From contig NZ_BMSG01000029.1 of NCBI RefSeq assembly GCF_014649035.1, forward strand, positions 39,720 through 103,719: a DNA stretch of 64,000 nucleotides. The letters run 5' to 3'. Positions 41,484 through 48,722 of this stretch are shown here, piece after piece. Every line of letters begins with the position of its first letter. The first letter of the stretch is position 1. The notes beneath the pieces were generated by a model. That model saw nothing but the letters and a program-made list of their open reading frames with translations, was not told the DNA's origin and ran no database searches. The position numbers were made by a program, and so were the translations under genes. This stretch comes from Streptomyces sindenensis (GTDB taxonomy: Bacteria > Actinomycetota > Actinomycetes > Streptomycetales > Streptomycetaceae).

Positions 41484-42734
41484 GTGCTGTTTCCGGTCTC
41501 CGTCACCCTCGGCGTCGTGCTCGCCGTCCTGCTGGTCCTCGCCGCCGCCGTCGCCGCGTGGGCCTCACTGGGCCGCTCGCGCGAGATTCTCGTCGCGGGG
41601 GTGCGGGCGGCGGCCCAACTCGCCGCCGTCTCCCTGCTCATCGGCTGGGTCGTCCGCTCGGTGGCACCGCTTCTCGGGTTCGTGGCGCTGATGTTCGCCG
41701 TGGCCGTGTGGACCGCCGGCCGTCGCATCACCGGCAACCGCACCTGGCGTTGGGCCGCCGTGCTGATCGGGGCGGGAGTGCTGCCCGTCGTGGGAGCGCT
41801 GCTGGTCACAGGACTTGTGCCGCTCCGGGGTATCGCGCTCATCCCCGTCGCGGGCATCCTCATCGGCGGGGCGCTCACCGCGACCGTACTCGGCGGGCGG
41901 CGCGCGCTGGGCGAACTCGCCGCCCGGCGCGGGGAGGTGGAGGCGGGCCTGGCCCTCGGGCTGCTCGACCGGGACGCCCGGCTGGAGATCGTACGGCCGG
42001 CGGCTTCGGACGCGTTGGTGCCCGGGCTCGATCAGACCCGGACCGTCGGGCTCGTCACGCTACCGGGGGCGTTCGTGGGCATGCTGCTGGGCGGCGCCTC
42101 ACCGGTGGAGGCGGGCGCCGTGCAACTCTTCGTCCTCGTCGCGCTGATGGCGGTCCAGGCGGTGGCCGTCGCGACGGTCCTGGAGCTGGTCGCGCGGGCT
42201 GGTGTACCGCGACTGAGGCTTGGGGGCGCGGGGTCTTCCGGCCGCCGTCCCGGGCCTCGTCAAGGTGCGGGCGGGTCTCAGGCCTCGTCGATGTGCAGCC
42301 GGATCGAGCCGTTCTCGGCCGCCTCCACCCGCACCCGCGTCAGGTCCGCCACATGGGCGTCCGGTGCCAGGGCCGCAGCGCGCGGGCCGACGCCCACGAC
42401 GCGCATGCCTGCCGCCCGGCCCGCCGCGATGCCCGCCTCGGAGTCCTCGAACACGATGCAGTCCGCCGCGTCGAAGCCCAGCTCCGCCGCGCCCTTGAGG
42501 AAGCCCTCGGGGTCCGGCTTGCTGGCACCGACCTGCTCGGCGGTGACGCGGACGGCGGGCATCCGCAGTGCGGCCGCGCCCATCCGGGCCGTCGCGAGCG
42601 CGCTGTCGGCGGAGGTCACCAGGGCGTGCGGCAGCTCGGCGATCGCGGCCATGAACGCGGGTGCCCCGTCGATCGGTACGACGCCCTCGACGTCGGCGGT
42701 CTCCTCGGCGAGCATCACCCGGTTGTCCGCGTAG
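41484..42734 (+). CDS. fetB: FetB-like (UPF0014) ABC-transporter permease with run-on C-terminus
   Basis: About 245 codons encode a full-length FetB-type permease: an N-terminal helix (LGVVLAVLLVLAAAVAAWAS), GVRAAAQLAAVSLLIGWVV, RIALIPVAGILIGGALTAT (read as GIALIPVAGI), ARLEIVRPAASDALVPGLDQ and LVTLPGAFVGMLLGGASP, the conserved 'TRTVGLVTLPGAFVGMLLGG' region. Homologs end near VATVLELVARAGV. Here the frame runs on for about 170 more codons, antisense to the HAD gene. A TGA at 42214-42216 in the +1 frame would give the normal end, so a one-base indel or lost stop is likely. No ATPase partner is adjacent. Function: metal or small-molecule export or homeostasis. Confidence 0.65.
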   Translation: MLFPVSVTLGVVLAVLLVLAAAVAAWASLGRSREILVAGVRAAAQLAAVSLLIGWVVRSVAPLLGFVALMFAVAVWTAGRRITGNRTWRWAAVLIGAGVLPVVGALLVTGLVPLRGIALIPVAGILIGGALTATVLGGRRALGELAARRGEVEAGLALGLLDRDARLEIVRPAASDALVPGLDQTRTVGLVTLPGAFVGMLLGGASPVEAGAVQLFVLVALMAVQAVAVATVLELVARAGVPRLRLGGAGSSGRRPGPRQGAGGSQASSMCSRIEPFSAASTRTRVRSATWASGARAAARGPTPTTRMPAARPAAMPASESSNTMQSAASKPSSAAPLRKPSGSGLLAPTCSAVTRTAGIRSAAAPIRAVASALSAEVTRACGSSAIAAMNAGAPSIGTTPSTSAVSSASITRLSA

Positions 42735-42940
42735 TTCTCCTCCATCGGGCGGTCCGGGAGCAGGACGGCCATCGTGGCGTACCCCTGCCGGCCGTGCACC
42801 ACCTTGAGTGCGGCCTCGGGGTCCAGCCCGTGCTCCACCGCCCAGCGCCGCCAGCAGCGCTCCACCACCGCGTCGGAGTTCACGAGGGTGCCGTCCATGT
42901 CCAGAAGGAGGGCGCGTGCGGTGAGGACGGTGGCCGGCAT
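42278..42940 (-). CDS. HAD-IA phosphatase (sugar or glycerol phosphatase-like)
   Basis: A 220-residue HAD hydrolase of the GPP1/DOG1-like group. Motif I is LLLDMDGTLVNSD, the cap follows (VERCWRRWAVEHGLDPEAAL), motif II is LVTSADS, motif III Lys is in ASKPDPEGFL and motif IV is IVFEDSEAGIAAGRAAGM. The substrate is probably a sugar or polyol phosphate. The start MPATVLTARALLLDMDGTL lies at 42940, with an alternative further upstream. Opposite-strand read-through of the FetB frame overlaps its last 457 bp. Confidence 0.9.
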   Translation of the reverse strand: MPATVLTARALLLDMDGTLVNSDAVVERCWRRWAVEHGLDPEAALKVVHGRQGYATMAVLLPDRPMEENYADNRVMLAEETADVEGVVPIDGAPAFMAAIAELPHALVTSADSALATARMGAAALRMPAVRVTAEQVGASKPDPEGFLKGAAELGFDAADCIVFEDSEAGIAAGRAAGMRVVGVGPRAAALAPDAHVADLTRVRVEAAENGSIRLHIDEA

Positions 42941-43167
42941 CGGCTGCTCCAGAAATGCGGGGAGGTGTGCGAACAGCCCGGGCGCGCGTGCCGCAGGGCG
43001 GAACCAGAGCAACCCCCGCCCGCCGGTCAGGGAGTGCGGGCGGGGGCTACTTTGTTCCATCACGATACAAAAACCGGGGCCAGAACGCCAATCCCCCCGC
43101 TCGCCCTTCTCCCCTCGCCGCTCCTCACTCTCTCCTCGCCGCTCCTGGGTACGCCGGGTGACCTGGC

Positions 43168-44394
43168 TCAGCGGTGTCCGCGCCCGCTCGTCTCCGCCTC
43201 CAGCGCGCGCCGGGTGTTCGGTCCGTACACGCCCACCGGATCGCCCTGGATCGCCTTGTACGACTGGTAGACCGCCACCGCGTTCTCCACCCGGTCGTTG
43301 TAGTTCTGGTCGGACGGCCCCGAGTAGAGCCACAGCTCCCTGAGCCGGTTCTGCAGCACTCCGACCTCCGGGCCGCGGTCGCCGGGCCGCAGCGAAGAGC
43401 CCGCGAACTCCGCGGGCGGGGCGGCGGACGGCGAGGACGTGGGCGCGTCGCCGTCCGCCGGGGTGGGTGACGCGCTCGCCGTCGGCGACGCGGACGCGGT
43501 GGCGGTCGGCGAGGGCCCCCGGCTCTTCGTCGGCGAGGCGGACGCGGACGGCGAGACCGACGGGGCGGCCGAGCGGGACGGCGTACGGGAGGGAGTGGCC
43601 GACGCCGAGGGGGACGGGGCCACCGAGGCGGCCGGTTCGTCCTCCAGGTCCGGGACGCTCGTGGTCGCCTCCGGCAGCGCCTCGTCCCCGCTGTCGTCAC
43701 CGCCGAGAAGCCCGCCGGCGAAGGCCGCCGTGCCGACCACCGCGGCCACGGCCGCCCCCACGGCGAGCGCCCCGAAGGGCCGCCTGCGGCGCGGCTGCAC
43801 GGGGTCGGGGGCGAAGGCGGGGGTCGCGGCGGCCGTCCGCCTGCGGTTCCGGTCCCCGCTTCCGGCCGGTGCGGGGTACACGCCGGTGGGGGCACCCGGG
43901 CCCGCGGCCGTACCCGTACCCGCGTCCGAGCCGCCGCCCAGGAACAGCGGCATCGTGGTGGCCGCCGCGCCCGGGACGTCGGGCCCCGGCCCTCCGGCCC
44001 CGGAAGCCCACACGCCGGTCTGCCGTACGCCTTCGGTCGGGCCGGAGGCCCCGTCGGCCCACACGCCGTTCTGCCGTACGCCCTCGGTCGGGCCGGAGGC
44101 CCCGTCGGCCCACACGCCGGTCTGTCGCACGCCCTCGGTCGAGCCGGAAGCCCCGCCCGCCCCCGAGCGGTCCGGCCCCGGCCCCGCCCGGTTCGTCAGC
44201 GTCACGTACGGCCGGATGCGCAGCGGGTCGAAGTCCTCGGCCGCGGCGATCTCCGCCGTACGGGCGGCGCGCTGCTCGTCCTCCGTGAGCGGGGCCGAAC
44301 CCGCGCCCGCGCCGCACCGGCACGGCACCCGGTACTCCGTGCCGGGCTCCCCGGCCGTCCGTCTACCACACTCCGGGCATGCGTGTCCGGTCAT
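43168..44394 (-). CDS. Peptidoglycan-binding membrane protein
   Basis: A 408-residue protein. The N-terminus has a zinc-ribbon-like CPECGRR ... CRCGAG, then a repetitive Gly/Ser/Thr region containing three copies of a 17-residue unit (GASGPTEGVRQTGVWAD), a single membrane helix near residue 230 (FGALAVGAAVAAVVGTAAFA), a long Ser/Pro/Ala linker, and a C-terminal peptidoglycan-binding domain (LRPGDRGPEVGVLQNRLREL to YGPNTRRALE). It probably anchors to the cell wall. Upstream gene is on the other strand; it is monocistronic. Confidence 0.88.
   Translation of the reverse strand: MTGHACPECGRRTAGEPGTEYRVPCRCGAGAGSAPLTEDEQRAARTAEIAAAEDFDPLRIRPYVTLTNRAGPGPDRSGAGGASGSTEGVRQTGVWADGASGPTEGVRQNGVWADGASGPTEGVRQTGVWASGAGGPGPDVPGAAATTMPLFLGGGSDAGTGTAAGPGAPTGVYPAPAGSGDRNRRRTAAATPAFAPDPVQPRRRRPFGALAVGAAVAAVVGTAAFAGGLLGGDDSGDEALPEATTSVPDLEDEPAASVAPSPSASATPSRTPSRSAAPSVSPSASASPTKSRGPSPTATASASPTASASPTPADGDAPTSSPSAAPPAEFAGSSLRPGDRGPEVGVLQNRLRELWLYSGPSDQNYNDRVENAVAVYQSYKAIQGDPVGVYGPNTRRALEAETSGRGHR
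44009..44161 (-). repeat. 51-bp in-frame tandem repeat
   Basis: Three consecutive 51-bp units (44009, 44060, 44111) encoding GASGPTEGVRQTGVWAD variants in the cytoplasmic N-terminal part of the peptidoglycan-binding protein. The units are nearly identical at the nucleotide level. Confidence 0.93.
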
Positions 44395-44545
44395 CGTGGG
44401 TCCCCTCCCCTTGAACTGCCTGCGATTATGCAGCCCGCTCCGGGGAAGCCCAACGGGCCGCAGGGGGTACGGCCCGCCCTCGGCAGGCCATAACGGGGCG
44501 AAACGTCCAGGATGGGGGTGTAGTGGATCAGCGGACACAGCGGAT

Positions 44546-44603
44546 CGAGGAGACGCCATGGCCCAGCAGAGGAGACGCCCATGTCCCAGCAGCTGAGCCC
44601 GCC
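44546..44603 (+). repeat. Duplicated ribosome-binding/start block with a short overlapping frame
   Basis: GAGGAGACGCC-ATG-GCCCAGCAG (ATG at 44558) is repeated as GAGGAGACGCCC-ATG-TCCCAGCAG (ATG at 44581). The second ATG starts the exporter; the first starts a 12-codon frame (MAQQRRRPCPSS) that ends at 44596, overlapping the exporter start. The duplication could have been selected for translational coupling or may be neutral. Confidence 0.75.
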
Positions 44604-46728
44604 GCCCTCGGCCGCGTTCCCCGGTGAGGGGCATTCCCACCGGAGCGTCCTGGTGGCGATCGGGGCGCTGCTCCTGGGCATGCTGCTCGCGGCACTCGAC
44701 CAGACCATCGTCTCCACGGCGCTTCCGACGATCGTCAGCGAGCTCGGCGGGCTCGACCATCTCTCCTGGGTGGTGACGGCCTATCTGCTGGCGGCCACAG
44801 CGGCGACCCCGCTGTGGGGCAAGCTCGGCGACCAGTACGGCCGCAAGAAGCTCTTCCAGACCGCGATCGTGATCTTCCTGATCGGCTCCGCGCTCTGCGG
44901 AGTCGCCCAGAACATGCCCCAGCTGATCGGATTCCGCGCTCTCCAAGGGCTCGGCGGCGGCGGGCTCATGGTGCTGTCGATGGCGATCGTCGGCGACCTC
45001 GTCACCCCGCGCGAACGCGGAAAGTACCAAGGACTCTTCGGCGCCGTCTTCGGTGTGACGAGCGTCCTCGGGCCGCTCCTCGGCGGCTTCTTCACCCAAC
45101 ACCTCAGCTGGCGCTGGGTCTTCTACATCAACCTGCCGATCGGCGTCGTCGCGCTGGGCGTCATCGCGGCCGTCCTGCACATCCCGGTCCACCGCGAGAA
45201 GCACACCATCGACTACCTCGGCACCTTCCTCATCGCGGCCGTCGCGACCAGCCTGGTGCTCATCGCCTCCCTCGGCGGCACGACCTGGGCCTGGGCCTCC
45301 CCGCAGATCATCGTGCTCGCGGTGCTCGCCGTCGTCCTGCTCGTGGCCTTCATCGCCGTCGAACGGCGTGCGGTCGAACCCGTGCTGCCGCTGAAACTGT
45401 TCCGGATCCGCACCTTCAGCCTCGTCGCCGTGATCAGCTTCGTCATCGGCTTCGCCATGTTCGGTGCGATGACCTACCTGCCGACGTTCCTCCAGGTGGT
45501 CCACGACATCACCCCGACGATGTCCGGTGTGCACATGCTGCCGATGGTGTTCGGCCTGCTGATCACCTCGACCGCCTCCGGCCAGATCGTCAGCCGGACC
45601 GGCCGCTGGAAAGTCTTCCCGCTCGCGGGCACGGCCCTCACCACCGCCGGTCTCCTCTTGCTCCACAACCTCGACGAGAACAGCTCGACCTGGCTGATGA
45701 GCGCCTACTTCTTCGTCTTCGGCGCCGGGCTCGGGCTGGTGATGCAGGTCCTCGTCCTGGTCGCCCAGAACTCCGTCTCGTACCAGGACCTCGGCGTCGC
45801 CACCTCCGGCGCCACGTTCTTCCGGTCGATCGGCTCCGCGTTCGGCGTGGCGATCTTCGGCACCCTCTTCGCCAACCGCCTGACCGGTCAGCTCACGGAC
45901 GCGCTCGCCGGGCAGCCGCTGCCGCCGGGCATCGACGCGGGCAGCCTGTCCGCCGACCCCCGGGCGATCGGGCAGCTCCCCGCGGACCTGCGGCCGGGAG
46001 TCCTCAGCGCGTACTCCACCTCCATCACGGACGTCTTCCTGTACGCCGCCCCGGTCGTCCTCCTGGCCTTCGTCCTCGCCTGGTTCCTCCGCGAGGACAG
46101 GCTCCGGGGCTCGGTGACCGCCCCGGACACCAGCCAGACCCTCGCCTCCAACCCCGTCGAGCGCTCCTCGTACGACGAGTGCGCCCGCGCCCTGTCCGTG
46201 CTCGCCACCCGGGAGGGCCGCCGGGAGATCTACGAGAAGATCACCGCGCGGGCGGGGTACGACCTGCTGCCCGCGGCCAGCTGGCTGCTCCTGCGGATCA
46301 AGCGGCACGGCACGGTCGAACCCGCCCGGCTCGCCGAGACGGCTCCCGTACCGCTGCACGTGATCACCGACGCGGCCCGGCAGATCGAGGAACGCGGACT
46401 GGCCCGCCGGGAAGGTCTCCAGATGATCCTCACGGACACCGGGGCCGAGGCCGTCGTCCGGCTGTCGCAGGCCCGCGAGGACTCGCTCGCCGAGCTTCTC
46501 GGCGACTGGTGGGGGCCCGAACGCCCCACCGACCTGGTCGGACTCGTCCATGAACTGACCGCCGAGGTCAGCGGCTCGACCAGGGAGCGGCCCCACTCCC
46601 CGACGCCTCCCCGCGACCACGAGGCCCATCTGCGCCGCGACGAGCACGAGGCCCACCGCCGGGCCCTCGACGACCCGGACGGCCTCGACCACCGGGACGG
46701 CCACGGCCACCACCACCCGCCCGTCTGA
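44581..46728 (+). CDS. MFS exporter (DHA2) fused to C-terminal winged helix
   Basis: A 715-residue protein. Residues 1-about 520 are a 14-TM DHA2 transporter (GKLGDQYGRKKLF motif A, LDQTIVSTALPTIVSELGG helix 1, RSIGSAFGVAIFGTLFA). After it a 190-residue cytoplasmic domain resembles a MarR/PadR-type winged helix (YDECARALSVLATREGRRE, ASWLLLRIKRHG, EERGLARREGLQMILTDTG, then LSQAREDSLAELLGDWW), followed by a His/Asp-rich tail (DHEAHLRRDEHEAHRRALDD, HGHHHPP) that could bind metal. Fusions of this type suggest that transport activity or expression is tuned by the cytoplasmic domain, but this is inference. Confidence 0.87.
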   Translation: MSQQLSPPPSAAFPGEGHSHRSVLVAIGALLLGMLLAALDQTIVSTALPTIVSELGGLDHLSWVVTAYLLAATAATPLWGKLGDQYGRKKLFQTAIVIFLIGSALCGVAQNMPQLIGFRALQGLGGGGLMVLSMAIVGDLVTPRERGKYQGLFGAVFGVTSVLGPLLGGFFTQHLSWRWVFYINLPIGVVALGVIAAVLHIPVHREKHTIDYLGTFLIAAVATSLVLIASLGGTTWAWASPQIIVLAVLAVVLLVAFIAVERRAVEPVLPLKLFRIRTFSLVAVISFVIGFAMFGAMTYLPTFLQVVHDITPTMSGVHMLPMVFGLLITSTASGQIVSRTGRWKVFPLAGTALTTAGLLLLHNLDENSSTWLMSAYFFVFGAGLGLVMQVLVLVAQNSVSYQDLGVATSGATFFRSIGSAFGVAIFGTLFANRLTGQLTDALAGQPLPPGIDAGSLSADPRAIGQLPADLRPGVLSAYSTSITDVFLYAAPVVLLAFVLAWFLREDRLRGSVTAPDTSQTLASNPVERSSYDECARALSVLATREGRREIYEKITARAGYDLLPAASWLLLRIKRHGTVEPARLAETAPVPLHVITDAARQIEERGLARREGLQMILTDTGAEAVVRLSQAREDSLAELLGDWWGPERPTDLVGLVHELTAEVSGSTRERPHSPTPPRDHEAHLRRDEHEAHRRALDDPDGLDHRDGHGHHHPPV

Positions 46729-46759
46729 GCCCGAACGGTTCACGCGCGCCGGGACCGGG

Positions 46760-47248
46760 TCACAGCTCCTTGGCGAACCAGCGCTCCGCGTACCGGTTGC
46801 GGCGGTGGAACGCCCGCACCTCCCGGTACCCGTGCTTCGCGTACAGCCCGCGCGCCTCGACCAGGTCGTTGCGGGTGTCCAGGCGCAGCAGACGTACGCC
46901 GTACGCCCTCGCCGCCTCCTCCACCGCGGCCAGCAGCAGCCCGCCGCCGCCCGTGCCCCGGAACGCCGGGCGCACGTACACCCGCGTCAGCTCCGCCGTA
47001 CCCGCCTCGGCCTCCTCCGTGAGCACCAGCCCGGCACAGCTCGCAGCCTCGCCCCCGTACCGGCCGACGACGAACTGACCGGTCGGCGGCACGAGCAGGT
47101 CGGCCCCGTCGTCGGCCAGCCCGTCGGCGATCTCCTCGGCGGTCGCGGGCCGGTTCCAGTAGCGGCTCGCGACCTCGTCGTAGTAGTCGCGGCGCAGGGC
47201 GCTCGCGTCGGGGGAGTCGAATCGTTCGGCGGCCACGGTCCAGGTCAT
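46760..47248 (-). CDS. GNAT-family N-acetyltransferase
   Basis: A 162-residue acetyltransferase. The acetyl-CoA P-loop appears as RPAFRGTGGGGLLLAAVEEA, and the end motif DTRNDLVEARGLYAKHGYRE is typical. The N-terminal part (AAERFDSPDASALRRDYYDE) belongs to the substrate lobe. An in-frame ATG three codons upstream (47257) is possible. Substrate unknown. It converges on the exporter gene. Confidence 0.92.
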   Translation of the reverse strand: MTWTVAAERFDSPDASALRRDYYDEVASRYWNRPATAEEIADGLADDGADLLVPPTGQFVVGRYGGEAASCAGLVLTEEAEAGTAELTRVYVRPAFRGTGGGGLLLAAVEEAARAYGVRLLRLDTRNDLVEARGLYAKHGYREVRAFHRRNRYAERWFAKEL

Positions 47249-47310
47249 GTGGGGCATTCTTGCTGCCGTACGGCCTGACGACGACGTAATTACCCGTGCA
47301 GGGGGCAGCA

Positions 47311-48462
47311 GTGACCGACGTGTCCGCGACATCGGCGATACCCACGACCCGAGCGATTCAGCGCCTCGCCGAACGCTGGATACAGGGCGGCACGGCCGCC
47401 GCCGGAGCGGCAGCCCGAGGCCGGGGCCGTACCGAGCAGGCCGAGGGCTTCGTCTGTTCGCCCGCCGGGCTGTGGCTCGCCCTGGCCGCCGTCGCCGCGG
47501 GCGCCCGCGGCGGGACCGCGGCCGAGCTGCGGGCCCTCCTCGGCACCGCGGACCGGGAGGCCGCCCCGGCCGTCACGGAGGTGGCCCGGGAGCTGGCGAC
47601 GACCGGGGCGCTGGGCGTCGCCACCCGGGTCTGGAGCCGGGTGCCCGTGCTGCGCGCGTACCGGGAGGCACTGCCGGACGTCCGCTTCGACCCGATGGAC
47701 CCGGCGGCCGCCGACGCCTGGGTGCGCGAGGCCACCGGCGGGCTCATCGAGCGGCTGCCGCTGGAGATCACCGACGACACCCTGCTCGCCCTGGTCAACG
47801 TCCTGGCGCTGAAGGCCCGCTGGGAGAAGCCGTTCGAGGGGTGGCGCACCAGGGACCTGCCGTTCACCGACGCGGCCGGGGCGGTCCGCGAGGTGCCGAC
47901 CATGGGCAAGGACGTGCCGGTGGCCGACGCCTGGACGGCCGGCGGGGCGTATGTCGTCGAGCTGCGCTGCGCCCAGGAACCGGGCGGCGCTCCCGGGGCC
48001 CGGGTCCGTCTCGTCCTGGGCGAGCCGGGGGCCGGCCCGGAGCGCGTGCTCCCCGTGGGCTGGGCGCCCCGGACCGCCGGGGCCCGGCTGGACGCCGACC
48101 GGGTGACCGTCGCGCTGCCGCGGCTCGCCCTGCGGACCCGGGTGCCCGTCACCGAGCAGCTGCCCGCCCTCGGCGTACGGCTGGCCACCTCCGACGACGC
48201 CGACTTCTCCGGACTCTCGCCCGAACCGCTCCTCGTATCCGACGTGATCCAGGAAGCCGTGCTGAAGATCGCGGAGGAGGGTGTGGAGGCCGCTGCCGTG
48301 ACGGTGGTCGCCATGGCCCCGGCGGGCGCGGCGCCCCGGCCGCAGCGGGTGCACCACATCGCCTTCGACCGGCCCTTCGGCATCGTCGTGCTGGCCGGAG
48401 CCGACGACGTCCCCCTGTTCACCGCCTGGCAGGCGGAGACCCCCGCGGCCCCGGACGCCTGA
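47311..48462 (+). CDS. Serpin-family serine protease inhibitor-like protein
   Basis: A 383-residue serpin. Sheet and helix landmarks are present: GFVCSPAGLWLALAAVAAGA, LALVNVLALKARWEKPFEGW, the loss of a canonical secretion signal, and the hinge VLKIAEEGVEAAAVTVVA, compatible with an inhibitory reactive centre loop. The end FDRPFGIVVLAGADDVPLF closes the fold. It has no signal peptide, so it would act in the cytoplasm. The GTG at 47311 was chosen because GGGGG precedes it. A tandem-repeat array follows its stop. Confidence 0.88.
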   Translation: MTDVSATSAIPTTRAIQRLAERWIQGGTAAAGAAARGRGRTEQAEGFVCSPAGLWLALAAVAAGARGGTAAELRALLGTADREAAPAVTEVARELATTGALGVATRVWSRVPVLRAYREALPDVRFDPMDPAAADAWVREATGGLIERLPLEITDDTLLALVNVLALKARWEKPFEGWRTRDLPFTDAAGAVREVPTMGKDVPVADAWTAGGAYVVELRCAQEPGGAPGARVRLVLGEPGAGPERVLPVGWAPRTAGARLDADRVTVALPRLALRTRVPVTEQLPALGVRLATSDDADFSGLSPEPLLVSDVIQEAVLKIAEEGVEAAAVTVVAMAPAGAAPRPQRVHHIAFDRPFGIVVLAGADDVPLFTAWQAETPAAPDA

Positions 48463-48463
48463 A

Positions 48464-48541
48464 GCCTTCCGGCTCCCGCCTGACGCCTTCCGGCTCCCGC
48501 CTGACGCCTTCCGGCTCCCGCCTGACGCCTTCCGGCTCCCG
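48464..48541 (+). repeat. 21-bp tandem repeat after the serpin stop
   Basis: Units of GCCTTCCGGCTCCCGCCTGAC at 48464, 48485, 48506 and a partial fourth at 48527. Since 21 bp equals seven codons, each unit carries a TGA in the serpin frame, giving successive in-frame stops every 21 bp after the first at 48460. Intervals beyond this up to 48722 show no gene. Confidence 0.9.
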
Positions 48542-48722
48542 GCCGGTGCCTCCCCGCGCGCCCCCGTCATCCCCACGGACGAATTCTTCCGGACCAAAGC
48601 AGGATGACAGTCAGGCAAAGAGGGGGTTGATTGGGTCTACCTCGTAGGGCAATGCGAGGCTTCATCCTGCATGGCCCCCACTCGAAGGGCGATGCACGGA
48701 ACGGTGGGAGGGTCGGCGCAGC

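Noticed and set aside
43168..46743. 1191-codon minus-strand frame across the exporter gene
   Set aside because: Only its last third is the real peptidoglycan-binding protein; the rest is antisense to the exporter.
48464..48541. CRISPR array
   Set aside because: The repeats are directly adjacent with no spacers and no cas genes.
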